Below are positions 16,691-24,616 of a DNA stretch of 35,397 nucleotides, one piece after another. A model generated the notes under the pieces. That model searched no databases. It saw nothing but the letters and a program-made list of their open reading frames with translations, and was not told the origin of the DNA. Each line of letters begins with the position of its first letter. The first letter of the stretch is position 1. Both the position numbers and the translations under genes were made by a program. Source of the DNA: an uncultured Eubacteriales bacterium (GTDB taxonomy: Bacteria > Bacillota > Clostridia > Oscillospirales > Acutalibacteraceae); assembly GCA_951801675.1 (NCBI GenBank), contig CATONX010000002.1, positions 193,038 through 228,434 on the forward strand, given 5' to 3'.

Positions 16691-16760
16691 GCAAACGAAT
16701 GGACGTGATGCGCATGGCCGCCGATGGCCGTTTGTTCCCCACGATAAAAATGCGTGGAAA

Positions 16761-17201
16761 TCAATAGTAGCGGCTTACAGAGCAAAAGGAGAACATAAAC
16801 GCAATGATAAAGCAAAGGACCATGGAAACAATGCCGGCGATGATCATGTTGCGCCCCATATCGTTATCGCCCTTTGAAATGTAAATGCCGCCCAAAATAA
16901 AGCCTACCAGCGGGACCAAAAAAGAAACCCCGTACAGCCAGCAGCCATCGCCGGAGGAAGAGGATACTTTATTGTATTGCGGCGGTCGTTCGTCAAAACA
17001 GTCTACCAATCTTCCTCCGCAGGAGTCGCAGTTTTTTGCGTTCTTGGAAAAAGTATAGCCACAGCGAGGACACCGCTTGTAGTGCGGATCCTGCGCGATG
17101 TAGGTAGTAGTGGAAACATGATATGGAAAAGGCGTATGGCATTTCCAGCATTCTGTGCAGTTTTCGCCGTTAAGCTCATGGCAATTTGGACATGTTTTCA
17201 T
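16761..17201 (-). CDS. Double zinc-ribbon membrane protein
   Basis: A 146-residue protein with two CxxC-CxxC zinc ribbons at the N-terminus (CPNC with CTEC paired to CWKC-like spacing, then CPRC with CDSC). A short Ser/Gly-rich hinge and two membrane helices follow (GVSFLVPLVGFILGGIY and the segment before FSFCSVSRYY). Such proteins are common in Firmicutes and have no established function. The start at 17201 is chosen because GGGGAG lies just upstream; the upstream in-frame part is AT-rich promoter DNA. The gene is transcribed alone from its own promoter. Confidence 0.85.
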   Translation of the reverse strand: MKTCPNCHELNGENCTECWKCHTPFPYHVSTTTYIAQDPHYKRCPRCGYTFSKNAKNCDSCGGRLVDCFDERPPQYNKVSSSSGDGCWLYGVSFLVPLVGFILGGIYISKGDNDMGRNMIIAGIVSMVLCFIIAFMFSFCSVSRYY

Positions 17202-17247
17202 GAAAATCTCCCCTTCTTCTCTGATAAGAACCGATTTATCGGAAATT

Positions 17248-17276
17248 AGTTTACCAGAAAACCGGAAATAATTCAA
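17248..17276 (-). promoter_or_regulatory. SigA promoter of the zinc-ribbon gene
   Basis: On the minus strand TTGAAT (complement of 17271-17276), 17 bp, TAAACT (complement of 17248-17253), about 40 bp before the start codon. Confidence 0.65.
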
Positions 17277-17423
17277 TAAATTCGCAATAATTTTATTGAA
17301 AATTGTTGTATTTTTTAAAATTTGCATAAAAATGAATCAATTTCATACCAGTTTCATTTTAGCAGTGTTTTCCCAGCGTAGGCTGGTGCCAAGAAGAAGG
17401 AGGACCAAAAGGTATCGTATCCT

Positions 17424-17465
17424 GCGAATAAAAAACTGGTTCGGGAAATTTCCCGAACCAGTTTT
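17424..17465 (-). terminator. Rho-independent terminator of copA
   Basis: A 34-nt perfect palindrome (17432-17465) lies just after the copA stop. On the minus strand it is followed by a T-rich tail. Confidence 0.9.
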
Positions 17466-17478
17466 ATGAGTAAGATTT

Positions 17479-19710
17479 TTACTCTTTGACTTTGAAGGTG
17501 TTCAGCCGCAGGGCATTGAGCACCACCGATACCGAGCTTAGTGACATTGCCGCGGCAGCGAACATGGGGTTTAACAGAGGCCCTCCGAACAGATAGAGAA
17601 GCCCTGCCGCGATGGGAATGCCAACCGTGTTGTAGCAGAAAGCCCAGAACAGGTTCTGACGGATGTTGCGGATGGTGGCGCGGCTGAGGAGAATGGCGGT
17701 TAATACATCGTGGATGTCGCTCTTGACCAGCACCACGTCCGCCGACTCGATGGCAACGTCGGTGCCCGAACCGATGGCAATGCCCACGTCCGCCTGCGCC
17801 AGAGCGGGCGCGTCGTTGATGCCGTCGCCCACCATGGCCACCGTCTGACCCTGGTCCATGATTTCCTTGACCGTCTTCGCCTTATCCTGGGGCATGACCT
17901 CGGAGAGCACCTGGTCGATACCCACCTGGTTTGCGATGGCGGCGGCGGTACGCCGGTTGTCGCCGGTGATCATCACCGTTTTGATCCCCGCCTTGTGAAG
18001 ACTTTCGATGGTCTTTTTGCTGCCCGGTTTGATCACGTCCGCCACCGCCACCAGGCCCAGAAACCGTCTGTCTGCCGCCAGATACATGGGGGTTTTTCCC
18101 TCGCTTGCAAGGGCGGCTGCCTTGTCGTCATAGGCGGCGGTGTCCACCCCGTGCTTTTGCATGAGGGCGAGATTGCCAAGGATGACCGCCTGCTTTTCCA
18201 CCGTGACCTGAATGCCCAAACCGGTCACCGCCTGAAAATCGGCGGTTTCCAGCAGAGGAAGCTTACTTTCCTGGGCTGCGCGAATGATCGCCTCGCCCAA
18301 AGGATGCTCCGACCCCTGTTCGGCAGATGCCGCCAGCTGCAGCACCCGGTTCTGATCCACACCCTCAGCAGCCACCAGATCAGTCACGTCCGGTTTCCCT
18401 TCGGTGATGGTGCCGGTCTTGTCAAAGACCACGGTGTTGACTTTATGGGTAATCTCCAGCGCTTCGGCATTTTTAAAGAGTACCCCGTTTTCCGCGCCTT
18501 TGCCGGTTCCCACCATGATGGCGGTAGGCGTCGCCAGGCCTAGGGCGCAGGGACAGGCGATGACCAGCACCGACACGAACACCGTCAGCGCAAAGACGAA
18601 GCCTTCTCCCGCGATCCACCAGGCGATCCCGGCCAGCAGCCCGATGGCCAGTACCACCGGGACAAAGTAACCGGAAATCACATCCGCCAGCTTGGCAATG
18701 GGCGCTTTGGAACCCTGTGCATCCTCCACCAGCTTGATGATCTGGGAAAGGGCCATGTCCTTTCCCACCTTAGTGGCTTTGAATTTGATAAACCCGTTTT
18801 TGTTGATGCTGGCGCCTACCACCGCGTCGTCCGGCCCCTTTTCTACCGGCAGGCTTTCGCCGGTGAGCATGGATTCGTCGATGCTGGTGGAACCTTCGAC
18901 AATCACACCATCCACCGGGATTTTCTCGCCGGGCTTGACCAGCACCACGTCTCCCACCACAATCTCCTCGATGGGAATCTGCAGCTCCTGCCCGTCCCGC
19001 AGCACTAGACCGGTTTTGGGCGCGAGGCCCATGAGCTTTTGGATCGCGTCCCCGGTCTTGCCCTTTGAGCGCATTTCCAAAAACTTGCCCAGCAGTACCA
19101 GAGTGATGATAGTGGCGGTGGACTCAAAGTATAGGTTGTGGGCGGACATATGGTCCCCCTGAAAGATTAAATAGATGGAATAGAGGCTGTAGAGAAAAGA
19201 CGCGGTGGTGCCGATGGCGATGAGGGAATCCATATTCGGCCGACCGCGGAAGAGGGAAGAGAACCCCACCGTGTAAAACTGATACCCCGCGACAAGAACC
19301 GGCAGGCAGAGCAAAAGCTGCACAATGCCGAACACCTGCGCGTCTTCCATAGGATCAAGAAAATGGGGAAGGCCGATCATGGGCGCCATGGCGATGTACA
19401 AAAGCGGAAGGGTAAAAATGGCGGACACGATCAGCTTCGTGCGGAAGATTACGACCTCCCTGTGCTTGCGCTCCTGATTCTCCTCCGGCCGGTCGCGCTC
19501 CTCTTCAATCACGGAAAAGCCGGTACTTTCGACAACTTTCCGTATATCTTGATCGGAAAATTCCTTTTCGTCATACGTGACGGTGGCCCGTTCCGCCGCG
19601 TAATTGACCACAGCGGAAGAAACCGCCGGTATTTTCTTAAAAGCCCGTTCCAGACCGGTGGCGCAGGCGGCGCAGTGCATCCCGCCGATTTTCACAGAAG
19701 CCGTTTTCAT
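17479..19710 (-). CDS. copA: Copper-exporting P1B-type ATPase CopA
   Basis: A 743-residue ATP-driven Cu(I) exporter in the cytoplasmic membrane. One N-terminal heavy-metal-associated domain carries GMHCAAC (Cys13, Cys16). Eight membrane helices follow, with the transport motif CPC (in VIACPCALG, near residue 387). The actuator TGES, the phosphorylated Asp of DKTGT (near residue 428), the nucleotide-site SEHPLG and the hinge GDGINDAP are all present. All catalytic motifs are intact and the length is normal for a one-HMA CopA. The start is ATG 19710, with AGGAGGG 6 nt upstream; a TTG two codons earlier is rejected. It is downstream of copZ on the same strand, separated by a hairpin that can attenuate readthrough. 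Confidence 0.97.
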   Translation of the reverse strand: MKTASVKIGGMHCAACATGLERAFKKIPAVSSAVVNYAAERATVTYDEKEFSDQDIRKVVESTGFSVIEEERDRPEENQERKHREVVIFRTKLIVSAIFTLPLLYIAMAPMIGLPHFLDPMEDAQVFGIVQLLLCLPVLVAGYQFYTVGFSSLFRGRPNMDSLIAIGTTASFLYSLYSIYLIFQGDHMSAHNLYFESTATIITLVLLGKFLEMRSKGKTGDAIQKLMGLAPKTGLVLRDGQELQIPIEEIVVGDVVLVKPGEKIPVDGVIVEGSTSIDESMLTGESLPVEKGPDDAVVGASINKNGFIKFKATKVGKDMALSQIIKLVEDAQGSKAPIAKLADVISGYFVPVVLAIGLLAGIAWWIAGEGFVFALTVFVSVLVIACPCALGLATPTAIMVGTGKGAENGVLFKNAEALEITHKVNTVVFDKTGTITEGKPDVTDLVAAEGVDQNRVLQLAASAEQGSEHPLGEAIIRAAQESKLPLLETADFQAVTGLGIQVTVEKQAVILGNLALMQKHGVDTAAYDDKAAALASEGKTPMYLAADRRFLGLVAVADVIKPGSKKTIESLHKAGIKTVMITGDNRRTAAAIANQVGIDQVLSEVMPQDKAKTVKEIMDQGQTVAMVGDGINDAPALAQADVGIAIGSGTDVAIESADVVLVKSDIHDVLTAILLSRATIRNIRQNLFWAFCYNTVGIPIAAGLLYLFGGPLLNPMFAAAAMSLSSVSVVLNALRLNTFKVKE

Positions 19711-19746
19711 CGGCAACCCTCCTATTACCCAAAGTATATTTCGTCG

Positions 19747-19793
19747 AAAAATATCCTTTCTCCCTTCCTATATAAAAAGAAGGGAGAAAGGAT
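19747..19793 (-). terminator. Stem-loop between copZ and copA (terminator or attenuator)
   Basis: A 15-bp perfect stem (19753-19767 with 19779-19793), 11-nt loop, then T-rich sequence on the minus strand. It lies 5 bp after the copZ stop and before the copA ribosome binding site. Part of the transcripts may end here, giving more CopZ than CopA. Confidence 0.75.
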
Positions 19794-19798
19794 TCCCG

Positions 19799-20008
19799 TT
19801 ATCCTTCTACCGTAAAGCCAGTGTCCTCTACTGCTTTTTTGATTCGAGCCATGTCCAAAGCGTCCCCTTCAAAGGAGAGTTTCGCAGAGTTGGTCGCCAA
19901 GTCCACCGCGGCACTTTTCACCTCGGGCAAATCCTCCAGCGCTGCCTCCACGCCCAGCGCGCAGCCGGCGCAATGCATGCCTCCAATGCGAATGGTAATA
20001 CTGTTCAT
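19799..20008 (-). CDS. copZ: Copper chaperone CopZ (single HMA domain)
   Basis: A 69-residue soluble protein that is a single heavy-metal-associated domain. The metal motif GMHCAGC is at residues 10-16 and the usual ending DTGFTVEG is present. CopZ binds Cu(I) and hands it to CopA. Start ATG 20008 is preceded by AAGGGG. It is the first gene of a copZ-copA unit with its own promoter. No csoR, copY or cueR regulator gene is adjacent, and I could not identify a known copper operator in the promoter. Confidence 0.93.
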   Translation of the reverse strand: MNSITIRIGGMHCAGCALGVEAALEDLPEVKSAAVDLATNSAKLSFEGDALDMARIKKAVEDTGFTVEG

Positions 20009-20051
20009 AGCGTGCCCCTTCTTTCTATCATAATAAGTATACCTAAATAGT

Positions 20052-20079
20052 ATTATATTCCTTATTTTTAGTTTGTCCA
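20052..20079 (-). promoter_or_regulatory. Promoter of copZ-copA
   Basis: On the minus strand TGGACA (complement of 20074-20079), 16 bp, TATAAT (complement of 20052-20057). A GTATAC palindrome at 20037-20042 lies just downstream. No CsoR or CopY consensus is visible. Confidence 0.65.
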
Positions 20080-20102
20080 GACTTACTCAAATTTATCCGC
20101 AA

Positions 20103-20152
20103 AAAAGAAAGGCCCGGCATGTTTCGCAATCTTTGGCGAAACGTGCCGGGGA
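20103..20152 (-). terminator. Rho-independent terminator of galE
   Basis: A 15-bp stem with one G-T pair (20113-20127 with 20136-20150), followed on the minus strand by CCTTTCTTTTTT. Confidence 0.85.
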
Positions 20153-20188
20153 CCTTATTCAAAAGGGGATGGCGTGGACAGTACGCCA

Positions 20189-21211
20189 TCACTCGTTGTA
20201 GCCGTTTGGATTGCTTTGCTGCCACCGCCAGGTATCCCGGCACATGTCCTCCAAATCCCGTTTGGCTTCCCAGCCCAACACCGCCTTTGCCTTGGCGGGA
20301 TCGGAATAACAGGCGGGCACGTCGCCGCTGCGGCGGCCTACGATTTTATAAGGAACCGCGCTTCCGGTGACCCGCTCGAAGGCGTGCACAATATCGAGCA
20401 CGCTGTAGCCCACGCCGGTGCCCAGGTTGATGGCATCGATGCCGGGGTTGCCCGCAAGCCATTGCACCGCTTTGACGTGCCCTTCCGCCAGGTCTACCAC
20501 ATGGATGTAGTCGCGCACGCCGGTGCCGTCGGGGGTGGGATAATCGTCCCCGTAGACCGACAGGACGGGCAGCTTGCCGATGGCCACTTGGGAGATATAG
20601 GGCATTAGGTTGTTGGGAATGCCGTTGGGATCTTCCCCGATTCGGCCGCTTTCATGGGCGCCGATGGGGTTAAAATAACGAAGCAACGCAATGTTCCAGG
20701 AGGGGTCGCTGACATATAAGTCACGCAGCATTTCCTCAATCATTAGCTTGGTGCGTCCGTAGGGGTTGGTGATGGTGACGATGTCCACCGGATCGGTTTC
20801 CTGCAGCGGCACCCGCTTGGGCGTGCCGTAGACGGTGGCGGAGGAGCTGAACACCAGGTTCTTAACCCCGTGCTCCTTCATGACCTCCAGCAGGACCAAA
20901 GACCCGGTAAAATTGTTTCGGTAATAGGTCAGAGGCAGGCGAACCGATTCGCCCACCGCTTTCCATCCGGCGAAATGGATGACCGCGTCGATTTGATGAG
21001 AGGAAAACACCTTGGAAAGCCCGTCCCGATCCAGAATGTCCACCTGATACACGGGAAAATCGCGGCCGGTGAGCTCCTTGACCCGCTTGGTAGCAACCGG
21101 GCTGCTGTTGTAATAGTTGTCCACGACCACAATGTCGTAGCCGTTTTTGAGCAGCTCGACGCAGGTGTGGCTGCCGATGTAACCGGCGCCGCCGGCGACT
21201 AGGATTGTCAT
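20189..21211 (-). CDS. galE: UDP-glucose 4-epimerase
   Basis: A 340-residue cytoplasmic NAD-dependent epimerase that interconverts UDP-glucose and UDP-galactose (Leloir pathway and sugar supply for surface polysaccharides). It is an extended short-chain dehydrogenase. The NAD motif GGAGYIG is at residues 7-13. The catalytic triad is the Ser of SSSATVYG (about 124), Tyr151 and Lys155 (YGRTK). GalE-typical NNFTGSLVLLEVM, LRYFNPIGAHESGRIGEDP and GVRDYIHVVDLA segments are present. Start 21211 is chosen over 21220 because GGAGG is at proper distance only from 21211. It is a lone gene between its own promoter and terminator. Confidence 0.97.
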   Translation of the reverse strand: MTILVAGGAGYIGSHTCVELLKNGYDIVVVDNYYNSSPVATKRVKELTGRDFPVYQVDILDRDGLSKVFSSHQIDAVIHFAGWKAVGESVRLPLTYYRNNFTGSLVLLEVMKEHGVKNLVFSSSATVYGTPKRVPLQETDPVDIVTITNPYGRTKLMIEEMLRDLYVSDPSWNIALLRYFNPIGAHESGRIGEDPNGIPNNLMPYISQVAIGKLPVLSVYGDDYPTPDGTGVRDYIHVVDLAEGHVKAVQWLAGNPGIDAINLGTGVGYSVLDIVHAFERVTGSAVPYKIVGRRSGDVPACYSDPAKAKAVLGWEAKRDLEDMCRDTWRWQQSNPNGYNE

Positions 21212-21247
21212 GAATGCCATTCCTCCATTCGTCTATCCATTGGTATC

Positions 21248-21276
21248 AGAGTATTATTTTTTTTATTTTCTGTCAA
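21248..21276 (-). promoter_or_regulatory. Probable promoter of galE
   Basis: On the minus strand TTGACA (complement of 21271-21276), 17 bp of mostly A, then TACTCT (complement of 21248-21253). The -35 is perfect and the -10 is weak. Confidence 0.5.
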
Positions 21277-21333
21277 TTACTATTCCCTCGTTTCCTATGG
21301 AAGATTGATGCATACGCAAAAAAGAAAGCCCAT

Positions 21334-21362
21334 TTGACAGGGAACGGGCTTATTCCTATAAT
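21334..21362 (+). promoter_or_regulatory. Perfect-consensus SigA promoter of the HD-domain gene
   Basis: TTGACA (21334-21339), 17 bp, TATAAT (21357-21362), both hexamers matching consensus exactly. The start codon is 62 bp downstream of the -10. Confidence 0.85.
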
Positions 21363-21423
21363 AAACCCAAAGCCACAGGTATGCAAGAAAAAAACGCAAC
21401 GCGAAAAGAGCAGGAGGCGGCGT

Positions 21424-22101
21424 ATGGAACATTCTTACCGCACGGTAACCTATGAGGAAATCCGCAAGAATAAAGAGATCGGCGCGTATATCGAAGCGGC
21501 CAACGGGGTGCTGGGTGCCATCGGGTTTACCGAGCACGGTCTGCCTCACGTCTGCCGGGCGGCAGGGGTGGCCGCGAACCTTCTGCGGGAGCTTGGGTTC
21601 GACGAGCGCACCTGCGAACTGGCCGCCATCGCCGGGTACCTGCACGACATCGGCAATACCGTCAACCGGGTGGACCACGCCCAGTCCGGGGCGCTGATGG
21701 CCTTCACCATTCTGTCCCGTCTGGGAATGCCGCCTAAGGAGGTGGCGTTGGTGGCCTCCGCCATCGGGCACCACGATGAGGGAACGGCCGCCCCGGTCAA
21801 CGAGGTGGCGGCGGCGCTGATTCTGGCGGACAAAAGCGACGTTCGCCGCAGCCGGGTGCGCAACGAAAGCGGCATCATGACCGATATCCACGACCGGGTC
21901 AACTACGCCGTAGAGCGTACCGAACTGCAGGTCAGGCGGGAGGAAAAGGCAGTTTTGCTGCAGATGTCCATCGACACCGATATTTGCCCGGTGATGGATT
22001 ATTTCGAGATTTTCCTTTCGCGCATGCTTTTGTGCCGCAAGGCCGCGGATTCTCTCGGCCTTACCTTTGAGCTGGTCATTAACCGCTCCAGAATGCTGTA
22101 G
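21424..22101 (+). CDS. HD-domain phosphohydrolase-like protein
   Basis: A 225-residue soluble protein with an HD-superfamily metal-binding core. Visible in order are His42 (in PHVCRAAG), the HD pair His74-Asp75 (GYLHDIGN), His85 (DHAQSG), a His-His-Asp (GHHDEG, 116-118) and the distal Asp136 (ILADKSDVRRSR). This is the full set expected for an active metal-dependent phosphohydrolase. Its substrate is unknown; nucleotides or second messengers are typical for the superfamily. About 70 residues after the core look like a separate alpha/beta tail (LLQMSIDTDICPVMDYFEIF). The ATG at 21424 follows AGGAGG. The strong promoter suggests high constitutive expression. Confidence 0.88.
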   Translation: MEHSYRTVTYEEIRKNKEIGAYIEAANGVLGAIGFTEHGLPHVCRAAGVAANLLRELGFDERTCELAAIAGYLHDIGNTVNRVDHAQSGALMAFTILSRLGMPPKEVALVASAIGHHDEGTAAPVNEVAAALILADKSDVRRSRVRNESGIMTDIHDRVNYAVERTELQVRREEKAVLLQMSIDTDICPVMDYFEIFLSRMLLCRKAADSLGLTFELVINRSRML

Positions 22102-22179
22102 AGGGAAGAACTTAAATCAGAAGACGCAGGAAGAAACCTCATAAAAAACGCAAAAAAGCGGGAATTCTTTCATTTTTGC

Positions 22180-22208
22180 TTGAAAACTGGAATAAAAAGA
22201 CGTACAAT
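22180..22208 (+). promoter_or_regulatory. SigA promoter of the slipin gene
   Basis: TTGAAA (22180-22185), 17 bp, TACAAT (22203-22208), about 33 bp before the TTG start. Confidence 0.75.
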
Positions 22209-22241
22209 ATACCAATATAAGCAAAAATGAGGTGCTGTCAT

Positions 22242-23129
22242 TTGGAAGTCTACATCGTAATTCCCATCTGCGTTTTGGTGCTGGCGTTCTTCTTTGCCGG
22301 CCTGCGCATGGACAAGGAATACCAGAGAGGCGTGATTTTCCGCCTGGGCCGGCTCAAAAGCTGCAAGGGTCCCGGCCTCTACTGGATCATCCCCTTCTTT
22401 GACCGGAGAGTACGGGTGGATCTGCGGGTTTCCATCATCAACATCGATAGCCAGGAGGTTGTCACCCGAGACAGCGTGACGGTCAAGATCAATGCAATTT
22501 TGTATTATAAGATCACCCGGCCGGAGCGCGTGGTGGTGATTGCTCACGACTATGAGCAGGCCATTATACAGATCGCGGTCACCACTTTAAAAAACGTTGT
22601 CGGCCAGCATACGCTGGAGGAAATCCTCAGTGATCGAAAGGCCATCAACCGGGCAATGAAGGCAAACGTGGACGTGGTGGCGGGCGACTTGGGGCTAATG
22701 GTCAAGTCCATTGAGATGAAGGACATTGATATCCCGGTGGCCATGCAGAAGGCCATGGCCAAGGAGGCCCAGGCCATGCGGGAGCGCCGGGCACGCATCA
22801 TCAAAGCGGATGGGGAATACCAGGCGTCTTTGAAGCTCAAGGCGGCGGCGGAAGAAATCGAGAGCAATCCCATTGCGCTGGAGCTGCGCCGGATTCAGAT
22901 GGTGACGGAAGTCAGTTCCGACCAGAACACACGCACCCTAGTGATGCCCAGCGATTTCGTGGAGATCGCCAAAACCATTTCCAACGGCATTGAGAGCGGA
23001 ATCTTGGGTTCCGGCGTAGGCGGGACCATCCACAATAAAAAGATTCAGGAAAATGTCCAGAGCGGGCCGAAAGGTCCGTCCAAAGCAAGCGGCGCGGAGG
23101 ACGAAAAGGCCCCTGCCGTCAAAGCCTGA
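22242..23129 (+). CDS. Slipin (stomatin-like SPFH/Band 7 membrane protein)
   Basis: A 295-residue membrane scaffold protein of the SPFH/Band 7 superfamily, slipin subgroup, thought to organise membrane microdomains and associate with membrane proteases or channels. One N-terminal helix (about 3-22) precedes the SPFH domain (EYQRGVIFRLGRL, GPGLYWIIPF, ITRPERVV) and a coiled-coil-prone Ala/Glu-rich helix (AMAKEAQAMRERRARIIKA). Its tail is Gly/Lys-rich and probably disordered. The start is TTG 22242, with GAGGTG 7 nt upstream; the earlier ATG at 22227 overlaps that site and is rejected. The NfeD partner often encoded beside such genes is not present. It is monocistronic. Confidence 0.92.
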   Translation: MEVYIVIPICVLVLAFFFAGLRMDKEYQRGVIFRLGRLKSCKGPGLYWIIPFFDRRVRVDLRVSIINIDSQEVVTRDSVTVKINAILYYKITRPERVVVIAHDYEQAIIQIAVTTLKNVVGQHTLEEILSDRKAINRAMKANVDVVAGDLGLMVKSIEMKDIDIPVAMQKAMAKEAQAMRERRARIIKADGEYQASLKLKAAAEEIESNPIALELRRIQMVTEVSSDQNTRTLVMPSDFVEIAKTISNGIESGILGSGVGGTIHNKKIQENVQSGPKGPSKASGAEDEKAPAVKA

Positions 23130-23136
23130 TAAATAA

Positions 23137-23170
23137 AGTGCCGCCGGCTGTTCTGCCGGCGGCGCTTTTA
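23137..23170 (+). terminator. Rho-independent terminator of the slipin gene
   Basis: A GC-rich stem of about 12 bp (23137-23148 with 23155-23166), 6-nt loop and a short T run. Confidence 0.85.
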
Positions 23171-23505
23171 CGTGGGCGGGTAGCCCTAGAACAGCAGGCG
23201 TGCCTTTTGGGAAAAAAGCCGTCGGGCGGTTTGCCATCAACGGTTGTGCCCAAAATACACCCTATGCGCGGCCCAAGTACAAAAAAAGATCTCTGCCAGG
23301 TCCCGCAGCCGCCGGCGCTGGGTATGGCTGCATCCTGTCCGGCTCTTGCGGTGCTGTAAGGAAAACCGGCCGGCGAGTTGCCCGGCGTGCGGGGATTGCA
23401 GCGGCCGGTCGACCGGGCGCTCCTTTTGCCGGGCTGCCCGACGGGGAGAAAAATGGAAACCTTCTTAAAATCGCTAGGATGGTGGAGAAAAAACAAGGGG
23501 AATAC
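23171..23505. other. Intergenic stretch without a supported gene
   Basis: About 335 bp between the slipin terminator and the yebC promoter. One frame (around 23345-23468) encodes a short Cys-rich stretch (RLLRCCKENRPASCPACG), but it lacks a start signal and the frames overlap, so I do not call it. It could be a decayed zinc-ribbon gene. Confidence 0.35.
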
Positions 23506-23534
23506 TTGTGCTTTTCCGATAGCTATGGTAAAAT
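23506..23534 (+). promoter_or_regulatory. SigA promoter of the YebC-family gene
   Basis: TTGTGC (23506-23511), 17 bp, TAAAAT (23529-23534), about 50 bp before the ATG. Confidence 0.65.
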
Positions 23535-23585
23535 AAAATGTCTGATAATTGAAAAAGCTTTGCTTTATGTACGGGGGATGAAAGT

Positions 23586-24323
23586 ATGTCTGGACATTCG
23601 AAATGGAATAACATCAAACGCAAAAAGGAAAAGACCGACGGCCAGAAGGCGAAGATTTTTACGAAAATCGGCCGTGAACTCGCCATGGCGGTACGGGAAG
23701 GCGGCAGCGGCGACCCGGCGGTCAATTCCCGCTTAAAGGATGCCATTGCCAAGGCAAAGGCCAACAATGTGCCCAACGACAACATTGACCGCATCATCAA
23801 AAAAGCATCCGGCGAGGGAAACTCCGATGCTTATGAGGCCATCCAGTACGAGGGTTACGGCCCCAGCGGCGTGGCAGTGATCGTGGAAACCCTCACCGAT
23901 AACCGCAACCGCACCGCCGGCGACCTGCGACATTATTTTGATAAGTTCGGCGGCAACCTGGGTACTACCGGCTGTGTGTCTTTCATGTTCCAGAAGAAGG
24001 GCGTCATCGTGATTGAGGCGGAGGGCCTTGACGAGGACGCTGTTATGGAAGCCGCCCTGGAGGCAGGCGCGTCTGACTTCCAGTCGGACGCAGACGTGTT
24101 TGAAATTTTCACCGAGCCGGAGGATTTCTCCGCCATCCGCGACGAGCTCGCGGAAAAGTACACCTTCGTTTCCGCGGATGTGGAGCAGGTACCGGACACT
24201 TATACCGCCATCACTGACCCGGATTTGATTGTGAAGATGGGCCGGCTGCTGGAAATGCTCGAGGACGACGACGATGTCCAGAGCGTCTGGCACAACTGGG
24301 AAAACGCGGACGACGCGGAGTAA
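23586..24323 (+). CDS. yebC: YebC/PmpR-family regulatory protein
   Basis: A 245-residue YebC-family protein. Family members bind DNA as transcriptional regulators, and some act on ribosomes to relieve stalling at polyproline stretches. The signature N-terminus MSGHSKWNNIKRKKEK is present. It is followed by the helical domain (NSRLKDAIAKAKANNVPNDN), the YEGYGPSGVAVIVETLTDN segment, the FDKFGGNLGTTGCVSFMF segment, and a C-terminal acidic tail (EMLEDDDDVQSVWHN). The length is standard. The start has GGGGGATG upstream. It is a single gene with its own promoter and terminator; the ruvC gene often nearby in other genomes is not here. Confidence 0.96.
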   Translation: MSGHSKWNNIKRKKEKTDGQKAKIFTKIGRELAMAVREGGSGDPAVNSRLKDAIAKAKANNVPNDNIDRIIKKASGEGNSDAYEAIQYEGYGPSGVAVIVETLTDNRNRTAGDLRHYFDKFGGNLGTTGCVSFMFQKKGVIVIEAEGLDEDAVMEAALEAGASDFQSDADVFEIFTEPEDFSAIRDELAEKYTFVSADVEQVPDTYTAITDPDLIVKMGRLLEMLEDDDDVQSVWHNWENADDAE

Positions 24324-24360
24324 AGTACAGCCTATTTGGCTTTGAAAGCGGACCAAATGA

Positions 24361-24392
24361 AAAGCCTGGAGCAGTAGCTCCGGGCTTTTTTG
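24361..24392 (+). terminator. Rho-independent terminator of yebC
   Basis: A 10-bp stem with one G-T pair (24363-24372 with 24377-24386), AGTA loop and six T residues. Confidence 0.9.
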
Positions 24393-24537
24393 CTTTCCAA
24401 AGGAAAAGGGACGGAATAAGAGAGGGGATTCTGCCGTATGGTGGATAGGAGGGGGACAGCCTATTTAATAGCAAAACTCAGAAATAAAAAACGTCCGCAA
24501 AAGTTGGCTGATTTTGCTGGGAAATGTACCAGAGTCA

Positions 24538-24566
24538 TTGTGTTATGTGGCGAAATTTGATACAAT
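24538..24566 (+). promoter_or_regulatory. Probable promoter of the pilin cassette
   Basis: TTGTGT (24538-24543), 17 bp, TACAAT (24561-24566). The start codon of the giant prepilin is 50 bp downstream, with AAGGAGG 6 nt before it. It is the only good promoter seen ahead of the four pilin genes. Confidence 0.65.
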
Positions 24567-24616
24567 GAAAATACATATAGAGGTTCCTGTCCAATGTGGA
24601 CGAAAAGGAGGACATC

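Noticed and set aside
23244-23468. Short Cys-rich frame between slipin and yebC
   Set aside because: No ribosome binding site, overlaps other frames, and the Cys spacing does not make a clear zinc ribbon.
23452-23535. Possible 27-codon micro-ORF beginning METFLKSLGWW
   Set aside because: It runs through the yebC promoter and has only a weak Shine-Dalgarno; most likely chance.
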